Shown: positions 8,034 to 16,805 of the stretch, one piece after another | Numbering within the stretch: the first letter of the stretch is position 1 | Layout of the letters: each line of letters starts with the position of its first letter | From: CAZMZF01 sp964570765 | GTDB lineage: Bacteria > Zixibacteria > MSB-5A5 > RBG-16-43-9 | Length of the DNA stretch: 64,000 nt | NCBI GenBank assembly: GCA_964570765.1 | Contig: CAZMZF010000001.1 | Coordinates: forward strand, 124,001 to 188,000 | Direction of reading: 5' to 3' | Translations under genes and position numbers: made by a program | Notes under the pieces: generated by a model | The model's input: only the letters and a program-made list of their open reading frames with translations | Told to the model about the DNA's origin: nothing | Database searches by the model: none

Positions 8034-9428
8034 ATGAAAAATAGGAATAAATCAAGAATCTTCTTCCCGTGTTCGTTGGGTCCCCTGACCCGAGGGAGAA
8101 AAGTACAACTTACCAGGTCAGGGAACCTGACAAACACAGGAAAATTATTTTTAATTGTTCTATATCTCCTTATTAATTTCAAAGCTCTTTCTGCCCAGAC
8201 TGAAATCTATATGAAGATGCCGGTGGGTGGGGCAGAGCCTCTGGATATTGCGGTTACTGATTTTTCGCCTAAGAAAAAAGGGTTTTCGGTTGAGGAAAAA
8301 AAATTAGCTTATCAGGTTCCTCAGATAATAAGGGAAGACCTGGATTTCTCACTTTTGTTCTATGTAGCGGAGATCGATTCTTTCACAAAAGAAGTGGTTG
8401 GGGATAATCCTTTGAATCTTGAAGGCTGGTATAAGTTAGGGGTGCAGATGATTCTTGCCGGGGAGGTGGAAGTAAGAGGTGAGGAGATAATAACTGAGAT
8501 TTTTCTCTATGAGGTGATAAAAGGGAAAAAGGTCTATTCTAAATCGTATAAAACTTCCCCGGATAATTATCGGGGATTGGCTCATACTATCTCGGATGAT
8601 TTAGTTTTAGAATTAACTGGTGAGAAGGGGATTTTTAATACCAGGGTCGCTTTTGTCTCCACCCGAAGCGGTAATAAGGAGATTTATATCTCCGATTATG
8701 ACGGTTTTAATGTTAAAAAGGTCACTGAAGATAAATCTATAGATTTGTCACCTCGCTGGTCTCCAAATGGGAAAAAACTCATTTACACTTCTTATAAAAA
8801 AGGGAATCCAGACCTCTGGATAAGGGATCTGCAAACGAATACGAACGGGATTTTATCTTCTCAGGCAGGATTGAATTCTGCACCAGCCTGGTCTCCAGAT
8901 GGTAAAAATATAGGATTGACTTTAAGCAAAGATGGTAATCCGGAGATATATCTAATTGACCAATCCGGGAAAATCATCCGAAGATTGACCAATAGCTCTG
9001 CTATAGAATCCTCACCCTCTTTTTCTCCCAACGGTAAAGAGATAGTTTTCACTTCAGATCGAACCGGCTCTCCCCAGGTATATATTATGGATATTCAGGG
9101 AAGCAACATCCGCAGGCTGACTTATGATTTAGATTACTGCGATTCACCAGCCTGGTCCCCAAAAGGGGATAAGATCGCTTTTGTGGTCAGGACCTCTTCA
9201 GGATTTGATATATATACCATTGACGTTACCGGAGAGAATTTGAGAAGATTGACCTACGGTGGTAATAATGAAAACCCTTCCTGGTCACCAGATGGGTATC
9301 ATTTAGTTTTCAGCTCTAATCGAACAGGAAAGTATGAGGTCTACATTATGAACTGGGATGGCTCTAATCAAAAGGCTATTACTTCTGGAGGAGGAAATTA
9401 TAATCCTTCCTGGTCTTCGAGGTTTTGA
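8034..9428 (+). CDS. tolB: TolB periplasmic beta-propeller protein
   Basis: Periplasmic partner of Pal. Of the 464 aa, residues about 60-190 form the N-terminal domain. Residues about 200-464 carry six PD40-type propeller repeats (SPRWSPNGKKLIYTS, APAWSPDGKNIGLTL, SPSFSPNGKEIVFTS, SPAWSPKGDKIAFVV, NPSWSPDGYHLVFSS, NPSWSS). The N-terminus is odd. MKNRNKSRIFF is followed by about 25 residues encoded by a palindromic repeat (8069-8144), and only then comes the hydrophobic signal core KLFLIVLYLLINFKALSAQ. No ATG, GTG or TTG lies between repeat and core, so the repeat appears to be translated as part of an enlarged signal-peptide N-region. The start ATG is 4 bp after the previous stop. Confidence 0.92.
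   Translation: MKNRNKSRIFFPCSLGPLTRGRKVQLTRSGNLTNTGKLFLIVLYLLINFKALSAQTEIYMKMPVGGAEPLDIAVTDFSPKKKGFSVEEKKLAYQVPQIIREDLDFSLLFYVAEIDSFTKEVVGDNPLNLEGWYKLGVQMILAGEVEVRGEEIITEIFLYEVIKGKKVYSKSYKTSPDNYRGLAHTISDDLVLELTGEKGIFNTRVAFVSTRSGNKEIYISDYDGFNVKKVTEDKSIDLSPRWSPNGKKLIYTSYKKGNPDLWIRDLQTNTNGILSSQAGLNSAPAWSPDGKNIGLTLSKDGNPEIYLIDQSGKIIRRLTNSSAIESSPSFSPNGKEIVFTSDRTGSPQVYIMDIQGSNIRRLTYDLDYCDSPAWSPKGDKIAFVVRTSSGFDIYTIDVTGENLRRLTYGGNNENPSWSPDGYHLVFSSNRTGKYEVYIMNWDGSNQKAITSGGGNYNPSWSSRF
8069..8144 (+). repeat. Palindromic repeat in frame in the tolB signal peptide
   Basis: Arms GTGTTCGTTGGGTCCCCTGA and, near 8117-8138, TCAGGGAACCTGACAAACAC are imperfect inverted repeats. A diverged copy lies between ssb and the OmpA-like gene at 13801-13874 (GTCCCCTGACC...GTCAGGGGGGACCTGGCAAG). 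In tolB the element keeps the reading frame. Confidence 0.75.
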
Positions 9429-9743
9429 ATATGGGACACCCCCCTACGGGGGGTGGTACCCTCAGACTCGTTTGAGGGTGATTTAACCGCCAGAGGCGAG
9501 ACTGCTTGACAAAAAGGATTGTTATATTCGGTGATAGACCCACGTTGGGGCAACGTGGGTCTACGGTATTTGTAGGGGTTCAAAATTTTGAACCCCTACC
9601 ATTTTAAAGTTGGGAAATAACCCTTTTTGTTTTTAAAATAATTTTAAAAAATGTTTTTTCTTTTTAGATTTTACTTGACAACTTTTAAAAGTGTAATTAT
9701 AATTAACAAAATTTAACTTTAACCTTTTACCAGGAGGTGTAAG
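9429..9743. other. Intergenic region between tolB and pal with hairpins and promoter
   Basis: Contains part of a CACCCTC repeat (9458-9482), a palindrome TAGACCCACGTTG/CAACGTGGGTCTA (9535-9563), a palindrome GTAGGGGTTCAAAA/TTTTGAACCCCTAC (9572-9599) and the pal promoter. No coding frame of note. Confidence 0.7.
9675..9703 (+). promoter_or_regulatory. Consensus sigma-70 promoter of pal
   Basis: TTGACA at 9675-9680, exactly 17 bp, then TATAAT at 9698-9703. Both hexamers are perfect. The spacer holds the small inverted repeat ACTTTTAAAAGT. The pal start lies 41 bp downstream of the -10 box, so pal-cpoB can be expressed independently of tolQRB. Confidence 0.9.
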
Positions 9744-10256
9744 GTGAGAAGTGTTTTAGTAATTTTTTTAGGGGTTTTTATCATGGCTTTCTGCTGGGGA
9801 TGCAAGCAGGGTACCAAGATAAAACCCGCAGTTGAACAGCCAGCTCCCAAGGAGGAACCAAAACCAGAGGAAAAGCCAACCCCGCCAGTTGAAGAGAAAA
9901 AAGTGACGGAGACGATGGAGATCAAGCTTGAACCGATCTACTTTGACTTCGATAAATATTTCATCCGGCAGGATGCTAAAAAGGTTTTAAATCAGAACGC
10001 ACCGCTCTTAAAGGATAATCCTCAAGTTAAAATCCGGATAGAAGGGAACTGCGATGAAAGAGGAACTGTGGAGTATAACTTAGCCCTGGGTGAGAAAAGA
10101 GCCAGATCAGCTATGGATTATCTGGTGAACTTAGGAATTGACCCTTCCCGGATCTCGATAATCAGCTATGGCAAGGAAAAGCCCTTATATCCCGGTTCAA
10201 ATGAAGAAGCCTGGTCTAAAAATCGAAGGGATGATTTCGTAATCGTTTCTAAGTAA
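9744..10256 (+). CDS. pal: Peptidoglycan-associated lipoprotein Pal
   Basis: Outer-membrane lipoprotein that binds peptidoglycan and TolB. It starts at GTG 9744 after AGGAGGTG. A signal sequence with lipobox CWGC (Cys20) is followed by a Pro/Glu/Lys-rich linker (about 25-55). The OmpA C-terminal domain spans about 60-170. It has PIYFDFDKYFIRQDA, the peptidoglycan-binding IEGNCDERGTVEYNLALGEKRA and the ISYGKEKPL motif; the final NRRDDFVI is the NRRxxF variant usual in Pal. Normal length of 170 aa. Confidence 0.95.
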   Translation: MRSVLVIFLGVFIMAFCWGCKQGTKIKPAVEQPAPKEEPKPEEKPTPPVEEKKVTETMEIKLEPIYFDFDKYFIRQDAKKVLNQNAPLLKDNPQVKIRIEGNCDERGTVEYNLALGEKRARSAMDYLVNLGIDPSRISIISYGKEKPLYPGSNEEAWSKNRRDDFVIVSK

Positions 10257-10310
10257 AAAAAGTAAAAAGTTTTAGATAGATTTTGGAGGACTGTAAGGAG
10301 GTGTTTACTT

Positions 10311-11102
10311 ATCTGTAAACAGATCCACAGGATAAGAGACTTTAAAATCAGAACCTGGAGCCGGGGAACTGCATTTCTATTTCTCCTTTTATTTCTTGTT
10401 ATCTCAAACTGTGTTTCAAGAAGGGAGATTGTCGGATTTCAGGAAAAGCTTGATTATCTGGAAGCGAGTAATCACCGTATGGAAAGAGATGTTGCTGCCC
10501 TGGATAGCTTATTGAGGATACAGTTAGAGGAGAACCAGAAGCTTAAAGCTGACCTTTCATCAAGTTTAAGTTCGATCGACGAAAGGTTAGGGATGTTACA
10601 AGGAAGGGTGGAAGATTCCGGATACCGTTTCTCCGAATTGTTCCGCAAGATGGAGAAAGGAGAGCTTGCTCCAGCAGATACTACCGGAATCCCGGATTCT
10701 CTGAGGGCAAAGGTTAGTTTAGACCCACAGAAATTATATGATCAGGCTTATCTTGATTTTGCCAAAAAGAATTACGACTTAGCCATTCAGGGGTTCTCGG
10801 AATTTCTCCGCTACTTTCCTCAAAGCAAATCAGCAGATAAAGCTCAATACTGGTTGGGAGAGTGTTATTTCGCAAAAGAGGATTATAGCCGGAGCCTGGA
10901 TGAATTTCAAAAATTTTTGCAGAATTTTCCTGTTTCTGATAAACTTCCCAGCGCACTTTATAAGATAGGGCTATGTTATGAAGAATTGAAAAATAAGCTC
11001 AGAGCAAACCGATATTTTAAAGAGGTGATAACAAAGTATCCGGATTCAGCTGAAGCTAAACTGGCAAAGGAGAAATTGGGTTTAGAGAAGAAAAAAAGAT
11101 AG
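10311..11102 (+). CDS. cpoB: CpoB/YbgF-like TPR lipoprotein of the Tol-Pal system
   Basis: Periplasmic Tol-associated coordinator. A coiled coil (about 45-100) precedes three tetratricopeptide repeats (YDQAYLDFAKKNYDLAIQGF, AQYWLGECYFAKEDYSRSLDEF, ALYKIGLCYEELKNKLRANRYF). The standard ATG at 10479 would leave out an upstream in-frame signal sequence AFLFLLLFLVISNC with a lipobox-like ending, so the gene must start earlier. A perfect ribosome site AAGGAGGTG lies at 10295-10303. The only frame that reaches the signal sequence has no ATG, GTG or TTG after it. The first plausible initiator is ATC at 10311. A rare start codon or a 1-2 base error in the sequence could explain this; the start given is therefore approximate. 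Confidence 0.8.
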   Translation: MCKQIHRIRDFKIRTWSRGTAFLFLLLFLVISNCVSRREIVGFQEKLDYLEASNHRMERDVAALDSLLRIQLEENQKLKADLSSSLSSIDERLGMLQGRVEDSGYRFSELFRKMEKGELAPADTTGIPDSLRAKVSLDPQKLYDQAYLDFAKKNYDLAIQGFSEFLRYFPQSKSADKAQYWLGECYFAKEDYSRSLDEFQKFLQNFPVSDKLPSALYKIGLCYEELKNKLRANRYFKEVITKYPDSAEAKLAKEKLGLEKKKR

Positions 11103-11334
11103 ATATGTAGAGACGCATCGCCATGCGTCTCTACGCCCCTCCCTTAAAATAATGTTTTGTAACGTCCGACCTTTGTGTCGGACGTTTAGTTTTTATCATA
11201 CAGCAGAAATGTTAGACGTAACGGTGATCATTGTAGTAAGGGTTCAAAATTTTGAATCCCTACGAACAGAGAATTACTATTTTAATGGATAGTTTGTAGG
11301 GGGCAGGTTTCAAACCTGCCCCCTACGCTATTTT
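11103..11334. repeat. Cluster of four perfect or near-perfect palindromes
   Basis: Four hairpins in about 230 bp: 11107-11134 (arm GTAGAGACGCATCG), 11160-11188 (arm TAACGTCCGAC), 11236-11263 (arm GTAAGGGTTCAAAA) and 11296-11326 (arm GTAGGGGGCAGGTT). Three share outer GTA-G...CTAC ends while the inner words differ. The space lies between convergent genes, so some may terminate transcription, but none is followed by a T-run. Confidence 0.8.
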
Positions 11335-13170
11335 TTATCTATATGACTGGCTTAAAAGACTTCTGTATTTTTCCCCTAAATCCTGAGCTAGGGAATCCTG
11401 CTTGAAATATAAGAGGTAAGCGATGCGGTCTTTGATGATCCGTGGATAACTCTGAAGATTAAACAGAGTCCTTTCATCCTTGTAAATTTTTTCATCTGTA
11501 ATACCACGCAGTTCAAGGTCCGGGTAAGAATAGGGATAGTAAGCAATATCTTTATGTAGACGAAAGATGATACCTTCTGGAAACTGAATCAATGAACGAA
11601 GGAACTTTTCATCGGTAGAAAGGTCACAATAAAGAGGTTTTTCCGGATAGTTTTTCAAGAGAAAACTTGAAATCATATCCACGTAACTTTTTTCTATAAC
11701 GTTCGGATCGTAAGGTTTTCTGTTCTCAAATAAATAGACCTGTTCTCGAAAACGGTTTATCTCTTGTTCGGATTTGTCGTATAGTTCTGAATAGTTGTTT
11801 TTGATATAGTTCAGATACCAACTCCTTCTTGAAAGCTCAGTATCTAAAAATCTTGCATCCGGTCTTTTATTCTCCACAAATCTTAAATAGAGCCAGGGGG
11901 AATAATGGTCCCAGTTTTTGGTCAGTATGATTGGGTCCTTTTTGACTGACCTTAAAATATTTTCAGCATAATCGTAAGCAAAATAGCTTTTGCTCTGATC
12001 CTGTTTTGAGTAATTACGGAAAAGGTTGAGTAAAGGGAGAATAAAAAACAGAACAGCTAAAACCAGCCAGAGCGAGGGAAAGATTTTATTTTTTCGGTAA
12101 AGTGACTCGAAGAGAAATGCTATTCCGCATACCATCCAGATTGAAGCAACCAAAAAAGAGGGGAGAAAATACGGGTCAATATCTGCAATATCGTAATTTA
12201 TGCCATAGAGAATATTGAAGAGGAATATAAGAATTAAGAAAACTGAGATCTTCAGGCTTTTTTTTAGCATTACAAAAAATCCAATCAATATCCAGGGCAG
12301 TATATAAACGGGGAACTGAGAGCAGAATAAATGTAAATAATATCTGAAATTCTCCCAGAGCACCCGGGCTGACTTGGAGAACATCCATACCTGATATTGC
12401 CAGCCAGTGACATGCCGTTTGAAATTTGAAAGGGTTGAGGGTTCTCCCCAGTTCAGGATTGGGTTACAGGAGGAGCGAATAGGGAGATAAAGATAGATCG
12501 AAAGACCCAGGAGGAAAAAAGACAGGAAGAGAAAAAGTCGTTTTAGCTGAAAGATCGGTTTTCCGTAAATCGAGAAAAAAAGGAAGATAAACCCTGGCAA
12601 AAAAAGTAGAGCGGAAAGATGATTGCCAAAACTCAAGCCAAAGAGAAAAAAGAAAAGATAAGAAAAATTCTCAGATTTTATAGATTTATCCTGAGCTTTT
12701 AGATTTATCTGAGAGAGAAGCAGGTAGAGAAGGATTGTGGTTAGAAGGAGAGTTAAGCCATAGACTTCATTGGAAGTTGCCTGGAACCAGAGGGTAGGGG
12801 TGAAAGAGAAGATAAGGGTGATAAGGAAAGACAGGTATTGACGTAGATTCTTCTTTATATCGGGGAAAAGAAGCTCCAGAATTTTAAGAAAAAGAAAAAA
12901 TAGAATCAGGTTAGCAAAACTGACAAGAAATAGAGAAAGTAGATTAAGAGAGAAAATCGGGGTTCCCAAGGATAAAAGAGTGAAAATCCTTCCGATTAAA
13001 GTGTAAAGAGGGTAACCAGTAGGATGGACAATACCCAAGGTATAACAGACTGTGGCAAGCTCCCCGGTATCGATAAAAGAAATAGAAGGAGAGAGAGTTA
13101 AAAGATAAATAACACCGCTAAAGAAAAAAATCAAACCAGCACACAGGAAAAGATAAAGCCTTAAGGGCAT
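11335..13170 (-). CDS. DUF2723 multi-pass membrane protein (glycosyltransferase-like)
   Basis: The N-terminus (YLLTLSPSISFIDTGELATVCYTLGIVHPTGYPLYTLIGRIF) is the hallmark of DUF2723, a family related to protein O-mannosyl and other GT-C glycosyltransferases. The acidic D/E pair in the first loop (DTGE) fits the catalytic site position of GT-C enzymes. About ten membrane helices fill residues 5-390, then a soluble C-terminal domain follows (about 390-611) rich in Tyr and charged residues. The likely role is transfer of sugars from lipid carriers outside the inner membrane; the substrate is unknown. It stands alone between a hairpin cluster and ssb, 75 bp after the ssb stop. Confidence 0.85.
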   Translation of the reverse strand: MPLRLYLFLCAGLIFFFSGVIYLLTLSPSISFIDTGELATVCYTLGIVHPTGYPLYTLIGRIFTLLSLGTPIFSLNLLSLFLVSFANLILFFLFLKILELLFPDIKKNLRQYLSFLITLIFSFTPTLWFQATSNEVYGLTLLLTTILLYLLLSQINLKAQDKSIKSENFSYLFFFLFGLSFGNHLSALLFLPGFIFLFFSIYGKPIFQLKRLFLFLSFFLLGLSIYLYLPIRSSCNPILNWGEPSTLSNFKRHVTGWQYQVWMFSKSARVLWENFRYYLHLFCSQFPVYILPWILIGFFVMLKKSLKISVFLILIFLFNILYGINYDIADIDPYFLPSFLVASIWMVCGIAFLFESLYRKNKIFPSLWLVLAVLFFILPLLNLFRNYSKQDQSKSYFAYDYAENILRSVKKDPIILTKNWDHYSPWLYLRFVENKRPDARFLDTELSRRSWYLNYIKNNYSELYDKSEQEINRFREQVYLFENRKPYDPNVIEKSYVDMISSFLLKNYPEKPLYCDLSTDEKFLRSLIQFPEGIIFRLHKDIAYYPYSYPDLELRGITDEKIYKDERTLFNLQSYPRIIKDRIAYLLYFKQDSLAQDLGEKYRSLLSQSYR

Positions 13171-13245
13171 AATCTTAGATTTTAAACCAGAACCAGGAGG
13201 TCTGTTTTACCTGAGGGGTAAAGGTTCGTAGCTAATTTATGGAGC

Positions 13246-13653
13246 TTAGAAGGGTAGATCCTCATCTTGCCCTTCACTGACTTCTGCTTCTGTCTCCACC
13301 GGCTCTACAGAAGGCTCAGCTTCTTTACGGCCCAATTTAAAAATCCGTCTGGCTATGATTTCAGTAATATATTTTTTGTTTCCATTACGGTCATCATAGG
13401 AACGATTCTGGATCCTTCCTTCCACAAAGACCTGATCTCCTTTTTTTAGGATGTCCTTAGCAGTTTCAGCCTGCTTCCCCCAGATTACTAAATTATGCCA
13501 GTCGGTTTTCTCCTGAAACTGGTCAGATTTATCTTTCCAACGGAAGGTGGTGGCTAAGGTGACTGAGGTTACCGCTTGACCGTTTGGAGTATACCTTTTT
13601 TCTGGATCCCGCCCTAAATTTCCGATTAAAAATATCTTGTTTAAACTTGGCAT
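13246..13653 (-). CDS. ssb: Single-stranded DNA-binding protein
   Basis: OB-fold protein with LNKIFLIGNLGRDPEKRYTPNGQAVTSVTLAT at the N-terminus and the W-rich core RWKDKSDQFQEKTDWHNLVIWGKQAE. The acidic tail ends EDLPF, the conserved tip that contacts partner proteins. An ATG at 13653 with GGAG five bases upstream is preferred to the GTG two codons earlier. The protein is then 135 aa, a normal length for a short SSB. Confidence 0.94.
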   Translation of the reverse strand: MPSLNKIFLIGNLGRDPEKRYTPNGQAVTSVTLATTFRWKDKSDQFQEKTDWHNLVIWGKQAETAKDILKKGDQVFVEGRIQNRSYDDRNGNKKYITEIIARRIFKLGRKEAEPSVEPVETEAEVSEGQDEDLPF

Positions 13654-14045
13654 TTTCACTCCAGGTTTAATTATTGTTTTTTATATAATAGTATTTATTT
13701 TGACGATTGTCAACCCTTTTTAGTGGGAGCAAAATATTTTTTGAGTGAAGGTAGGGGCAATTCATGAATTGCCCCTACCTTAAAAATTTGTGACCGTCAA
13801 GTCCCCTGACCTGACGGAATAAGTTTCTAAGATTTAACTTGCCACGTCAGGGGGGACCTGGCAAGCACAGAAAAGCTTTAGCTTTACCTCTTAATCGTTG
13901 TGTTAGGAGCTCTTCTCAAGATACACCTATACTGCCGGAAAAAGCTTGGGCAGGAGTTGAACTCCTGCCCAGGAAGAGTTAACTGCATTGAAAACGCAAG
14001 GCTAAAGTCTCAAGACCTTGACGGCCTTGCCCTACCTTTCCTGGT
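13654..14045. other. Intergenic region with four repeats
   Basis: Holds a GTAG palindrome (13751-13778, arm GTAGGGGCAATTCA), the diverged copy of the tolB repeat (13801-13874), a palindrome GGGCAGGAGTT/AACTCCTGCCC (13948-13970), and a repeat GCAAGGC...GCCTTGC (13995-14032) whose inverted copy is at 2762-2799. No gene is visible. Confidence 0.7.
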
Positions 14046-15503
14046 TTACTTTACCAGCACCACATCGATCCTGCGGTTGAGGCTTCTTCCTTCTTTGGTA
14101 TCGTTGGAGGCAACTGGTTTTGATTCTCCATAGCCAGTATAGGAGATCCTATCCTCTGCTAATCCCATATTGGCTATAAGATAGGCAGTTACAGCTTTAG
14201 CGCGAGATAATGACAGCTCCTGGTTATAAGTTTCATCCCCCATAGAATCGGTATGTCCATCGATTACAATTTTTCTCTCCGGGAAATCGCGCATAGCTTT
14301 TTGAACTTTAGATAGAAGCCCGAAGCTTTCTGGAAGAATGGTTGATTTTCCGCTGGGGAAATTTATACCATAAAGACGGATGACTATATTCTCACTCTCT
14401 TTAATCACACTGGCTTCCTCTTTGGTGAAAAACTTTTCTAAGGAGAGGAACTGTTCTTCCTCTATGCTTTTTAATTCTAATTCTTTATAGCCAGCTTCTT
14501 TCTGGGCAACCTTCTCCTCCAGTATATCCAATTGCTCAGAGAGTTCTTTAATTTTATCCTCCTTCTCCTTCAACTCAGAAAGTAGTTCTTTTTTTTCTCG
14601 TTTAAGATTATCCATCGCCAGAATTATGGATTCAACTGGTTTTTCTGAGCCCTGGTCAAACTCAGGAGAATAGTCAAGATTTTTAGCGATACGGGTAATG
14701 AGGTTTTCCTGCTCTAAGACTAATTTTTCAAGAGAAGTATAGTCTATTTTCAGGTTCTGGAATTTTGAGGAGAGGTATATGGCATGCCGAGCCTGATAAG
14801 CAGACTGTTCTGCTTTTGCGGTAGCATCCTCTGCCGCATACCTTTCCGTATTCAAAAGCTGTTCAGTTGAAACTAAGAGATCCTCGGAATTTTTTAGGGT
14901 TAAGGGAGCATATTTATCTGCTCTGGCTTTGAGCTTGGCTTCCTCTATTGATTTTTTAGCTTCGCCCAGGATACTTCCTTTGATTGCTTTCAGCTCTGCT
15001 TGGTTGAATTTTACCTCAGCTGTTTTAGCCTTCTCTCTGGCACCATTTAAGTCTCCTGCTTCTATGCGCAAAGATGCTTCCTCAAAAGCTTTTTTGGCTA
15101 ATTCATACAGGTCAGGTGCGAATTCCGGAGCATTGGCTTTCAGAGCTTTTTCTCGTGCTTGAAGCAGGGAGGCAAAAGGGACACGAGCTACCTCTGCATT
15201 CTTATAGGCTTCTGCTAAGTACTCCTTGACTTTCTCTAACTTTTTCTGAATCTCCTTAAGCTCTCCACCCTTTTTGAACTTCTCATAAGCTAAACTATAA
15301 TCATCCCAAGCGTTCTTATAGTTCTTAGGGGAGAGGATGTCAACCTGCTGGTTTTTTGCTTTAGTCAGGTCTTCTCTTACCCTTTGAAAAAGAGATTCCT
15401 CAGTTAAGTTTTCAGTTTGGGCTAATAACAGGTTAGTATTAATTAATAGAAATGAAAAAAAGAAAATAACAACTGAGAACTTCAGAGTTTTTAAGATAGA
15501 CAT
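14046..15503 (-). CDS. OmpA-family protein with long coiled-coil N-terminal region
   Basis: Secreted envelope protein: signal peptide with hydrophobic core FSVVIFFFSFLLINTNLLLAQ. A helical repeat region follows (about 30-330), rich in Ala, Lys and Glu (YKNAEVARVPFASLLQAREKALKANAPEFAPDLYELAKKAFEEA resembles DUF4398). The OmpA peptidoglycan-binding domain is at about 365-485 (YGINFPSGKSTILPESFGLL, VIDGHTDSMGDETYNQELSLSRAKAV, NRRIDVVL). It probably tethers the outer membrane to peptidoglycan. Minus strand, with TCCTCC-type ribosome site complement 5 bp upstream. No obvious operon partner. Confidence 0.88.
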   Translation of the reverse strand: MSILKTLKFSVVIFFFSFLLINTNLLLAQTENLTEESLFQRVREDLTKAKNQQVDILSPKNYKNAWDDYSLAYEKFKKGGELKEIQKKLEKVKEYLAEAYKNAEVARVPFASLLQAREKALKANAPEFAPDLYELAKKAFEEASLRIEAGDLNGAREKAKTAEVKFNQAELKAIKGSILGEAKKSIEEAKLKARADKYAPLTLKNSEDLLVSTEQLLNTERYAAEDATAKAEQSAYQARHAIYLSSKFQNLKIDYTSLEKLVLEQENLITRIAKNLDYSPEFDQGSEKPVESIILAMDNLKREKKELLSELKEKEDKIKELSEQLDILEEKVAQKEAGYKELELKSIEEEQFLSLEKFFTKEEASVIKESENIVIRLYGINFPSGKSTILPESFGLLSKVQKAMRDFPERKIVIDGHTDSMGDETYNQELSLSRAKAVTAYLIANMGLAEDRISYTGYGESKPVASNDTKEGRSLNRRIDVVLVK

Positions 15504-15803
15504 TTTCTCCTCCTTTAATAGTTTAAATTTTAGAAGAATCTATATTATGTCAATATAGTTTGTCAAGGATTTTCCCCCTTTAAAAATTGTATCGACAGAG
15601 AGAGGATAAAGATTAGAATTCAGGAAAAAAATGTTGGCAGGTTGAATTCTTTTTCGTAGATTAGTTAACAAAAAGTATGGTAGATAATAGACTTTAGAGT
15701 TTAGGGTAAACTTTGACCTTGCAAAAAAGATGAGCTGTTGGGTGGATTCGAGAAGCAAGAGTAAAGAAAAGAGATTCTGGCTTAACAGGTATTTAGAGGT
15801 TTG

Positions 15804-16799
15804 ATGTATAAGGAGATAACTATTATCGGAGCAGGGCCAGCTGGAATAGCAGCAGCAATCCAATTAAAGCGAGAGGGGTTTGAGCCTTTTCTTCTGGAAC
15901 AACATAAGGTTGGAGGACTGTTGTGGAATGCTAATCTGATAGAGAATTATCCTGGGTTTCCGGATGGCATACCTGGAAAAAAGTTAGCCTGGCTTTTTTC
16001 AGAACAGTTGAAAAAGTTAAATATCAAAGTAAGCAGGCAAAGGGTTAAAAATTTATCCCGGGAAAAAGGTTTTTTCGAGATCGAGACAGATGCAGGAAAA
16101 TCTGCGAAAGCCAGAATTACTTCCAGAATAGTAATAGTGGCAAGTGGAACCATCCCCAGAAAGGTTAATCTATCAGGAGGAAAAAAGGGGTTCTGCAAAA
16201 GGTTATTTTATGAAATAAGTGAGCTTCCCTCTACTGAAAGGAAAAAGATCACAATTATCGGTGGGGGAGATGTGGCTTTTGACTACGCCTTGAATCTGGT
16301 CTCGCCGCAGATGCTCAGCGAAAAGAGTAAAGGTGGAACAGATTGTAAGGTCGATTTAGTCTTCAGGGATCCTTCTCCAAAATGCCTTCCGCTTCTTCTG
16401 GCAAGGGCTAAAAAAAGTAAAAAGATAAATCTTTTCCCCGAGACAATTCCTCTAAAGATCAGAGAAAAAGAGGGAAAGGTATTTCTAGATTGCTGTAAAA
16501 GTTCACAGAATTTATCTTCTAAAGCTGGGAAGAAATTTTCCTTGTCCTCAGATTATATTTTAGTGGCTATCGGTCGAGTTCCCAATATAGACTTTTTATC
16601 TGAGGAACTTCGCAGCTTGTATCTTCAGAGAGATACAGGAAAAGCACTTAATCGACAAAAGACTTCAGGTATTTTCTTCGTGGGAGACGTGATTAATAGA
16701 GATTACCGGCAGGCAGGAATTGCAGCCGGGGATGGATTAGCCTGCGGGATGAAGATAGCTAAACTTTTAAAAAGAGAAAAGTTCGTTGAGAGGAGCTAA
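15804..16799 (+). CDS. Thioredoxin-reductase-like FAD-dependent oxidoreductase
   Basis: N-terminal FAD site ITIIGAGPAGIAAAIQLKREG, a second nucleotide site ITIIGGGDVAFDYALNL, and the C-terminal GIFFVGDVINRDYRQAGIAAGDG for FAD. This is the thioredoxin reductase fold at 331 aa. The redox-active CxxC expected between the FAD and NAD domains is absent, so it is not a classical thioredoxin reductase. It may be a ferredoxin/flavodoxin reductase-like enzyme or use another acceptor. The start at ATG 15804 is preferred over the TTG one codon earlier. It is followed after 6 bp by a radical SAM gene, suggesting it supplies electrons to that enzyme (inference). Confidence 0.82.
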   Translation: MYKEITIIGAGPAGIAAAIQLKREGFEPFLLEQHKVGGLLWNANLIENYPGFPDGIPGKKLAWLFSEQLKKLNIKVSRQRVKNLSREKGFFEIETDAGKSAKARITSRIVIVASGTIPRKVNLSGGKKGFCKRLFYEISELPSTERKKITIIGGGDVAFDYALNLVSPQMLSEKSKGGTDCKVDLVFRDPSPKCLPLLLARAKKSKKINLFPETIPLKIREKEGKVFLDCCKSSQNLSSKAGKKFSLSSDYILVAIGRVPNIDFLSEELRSLYLQRDTGKALNRQKTSGIFFVGDVINRDYRQAGIAAGDGLACGMKIAKLLKREKFVERS

Positions 16800-16805
16800 T
16801 TTAAG

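Noticed and set aside
11103..11334. Possible CRISPR array
   Set aside because: The four palindromes differ in sequence, are not evenly spaced and have no shared repeat unit.
15804..16799. Annotation as thioredoxin reductase
   Set aside because: The CxxC redox motif between the FAD and NAD domains is missing.
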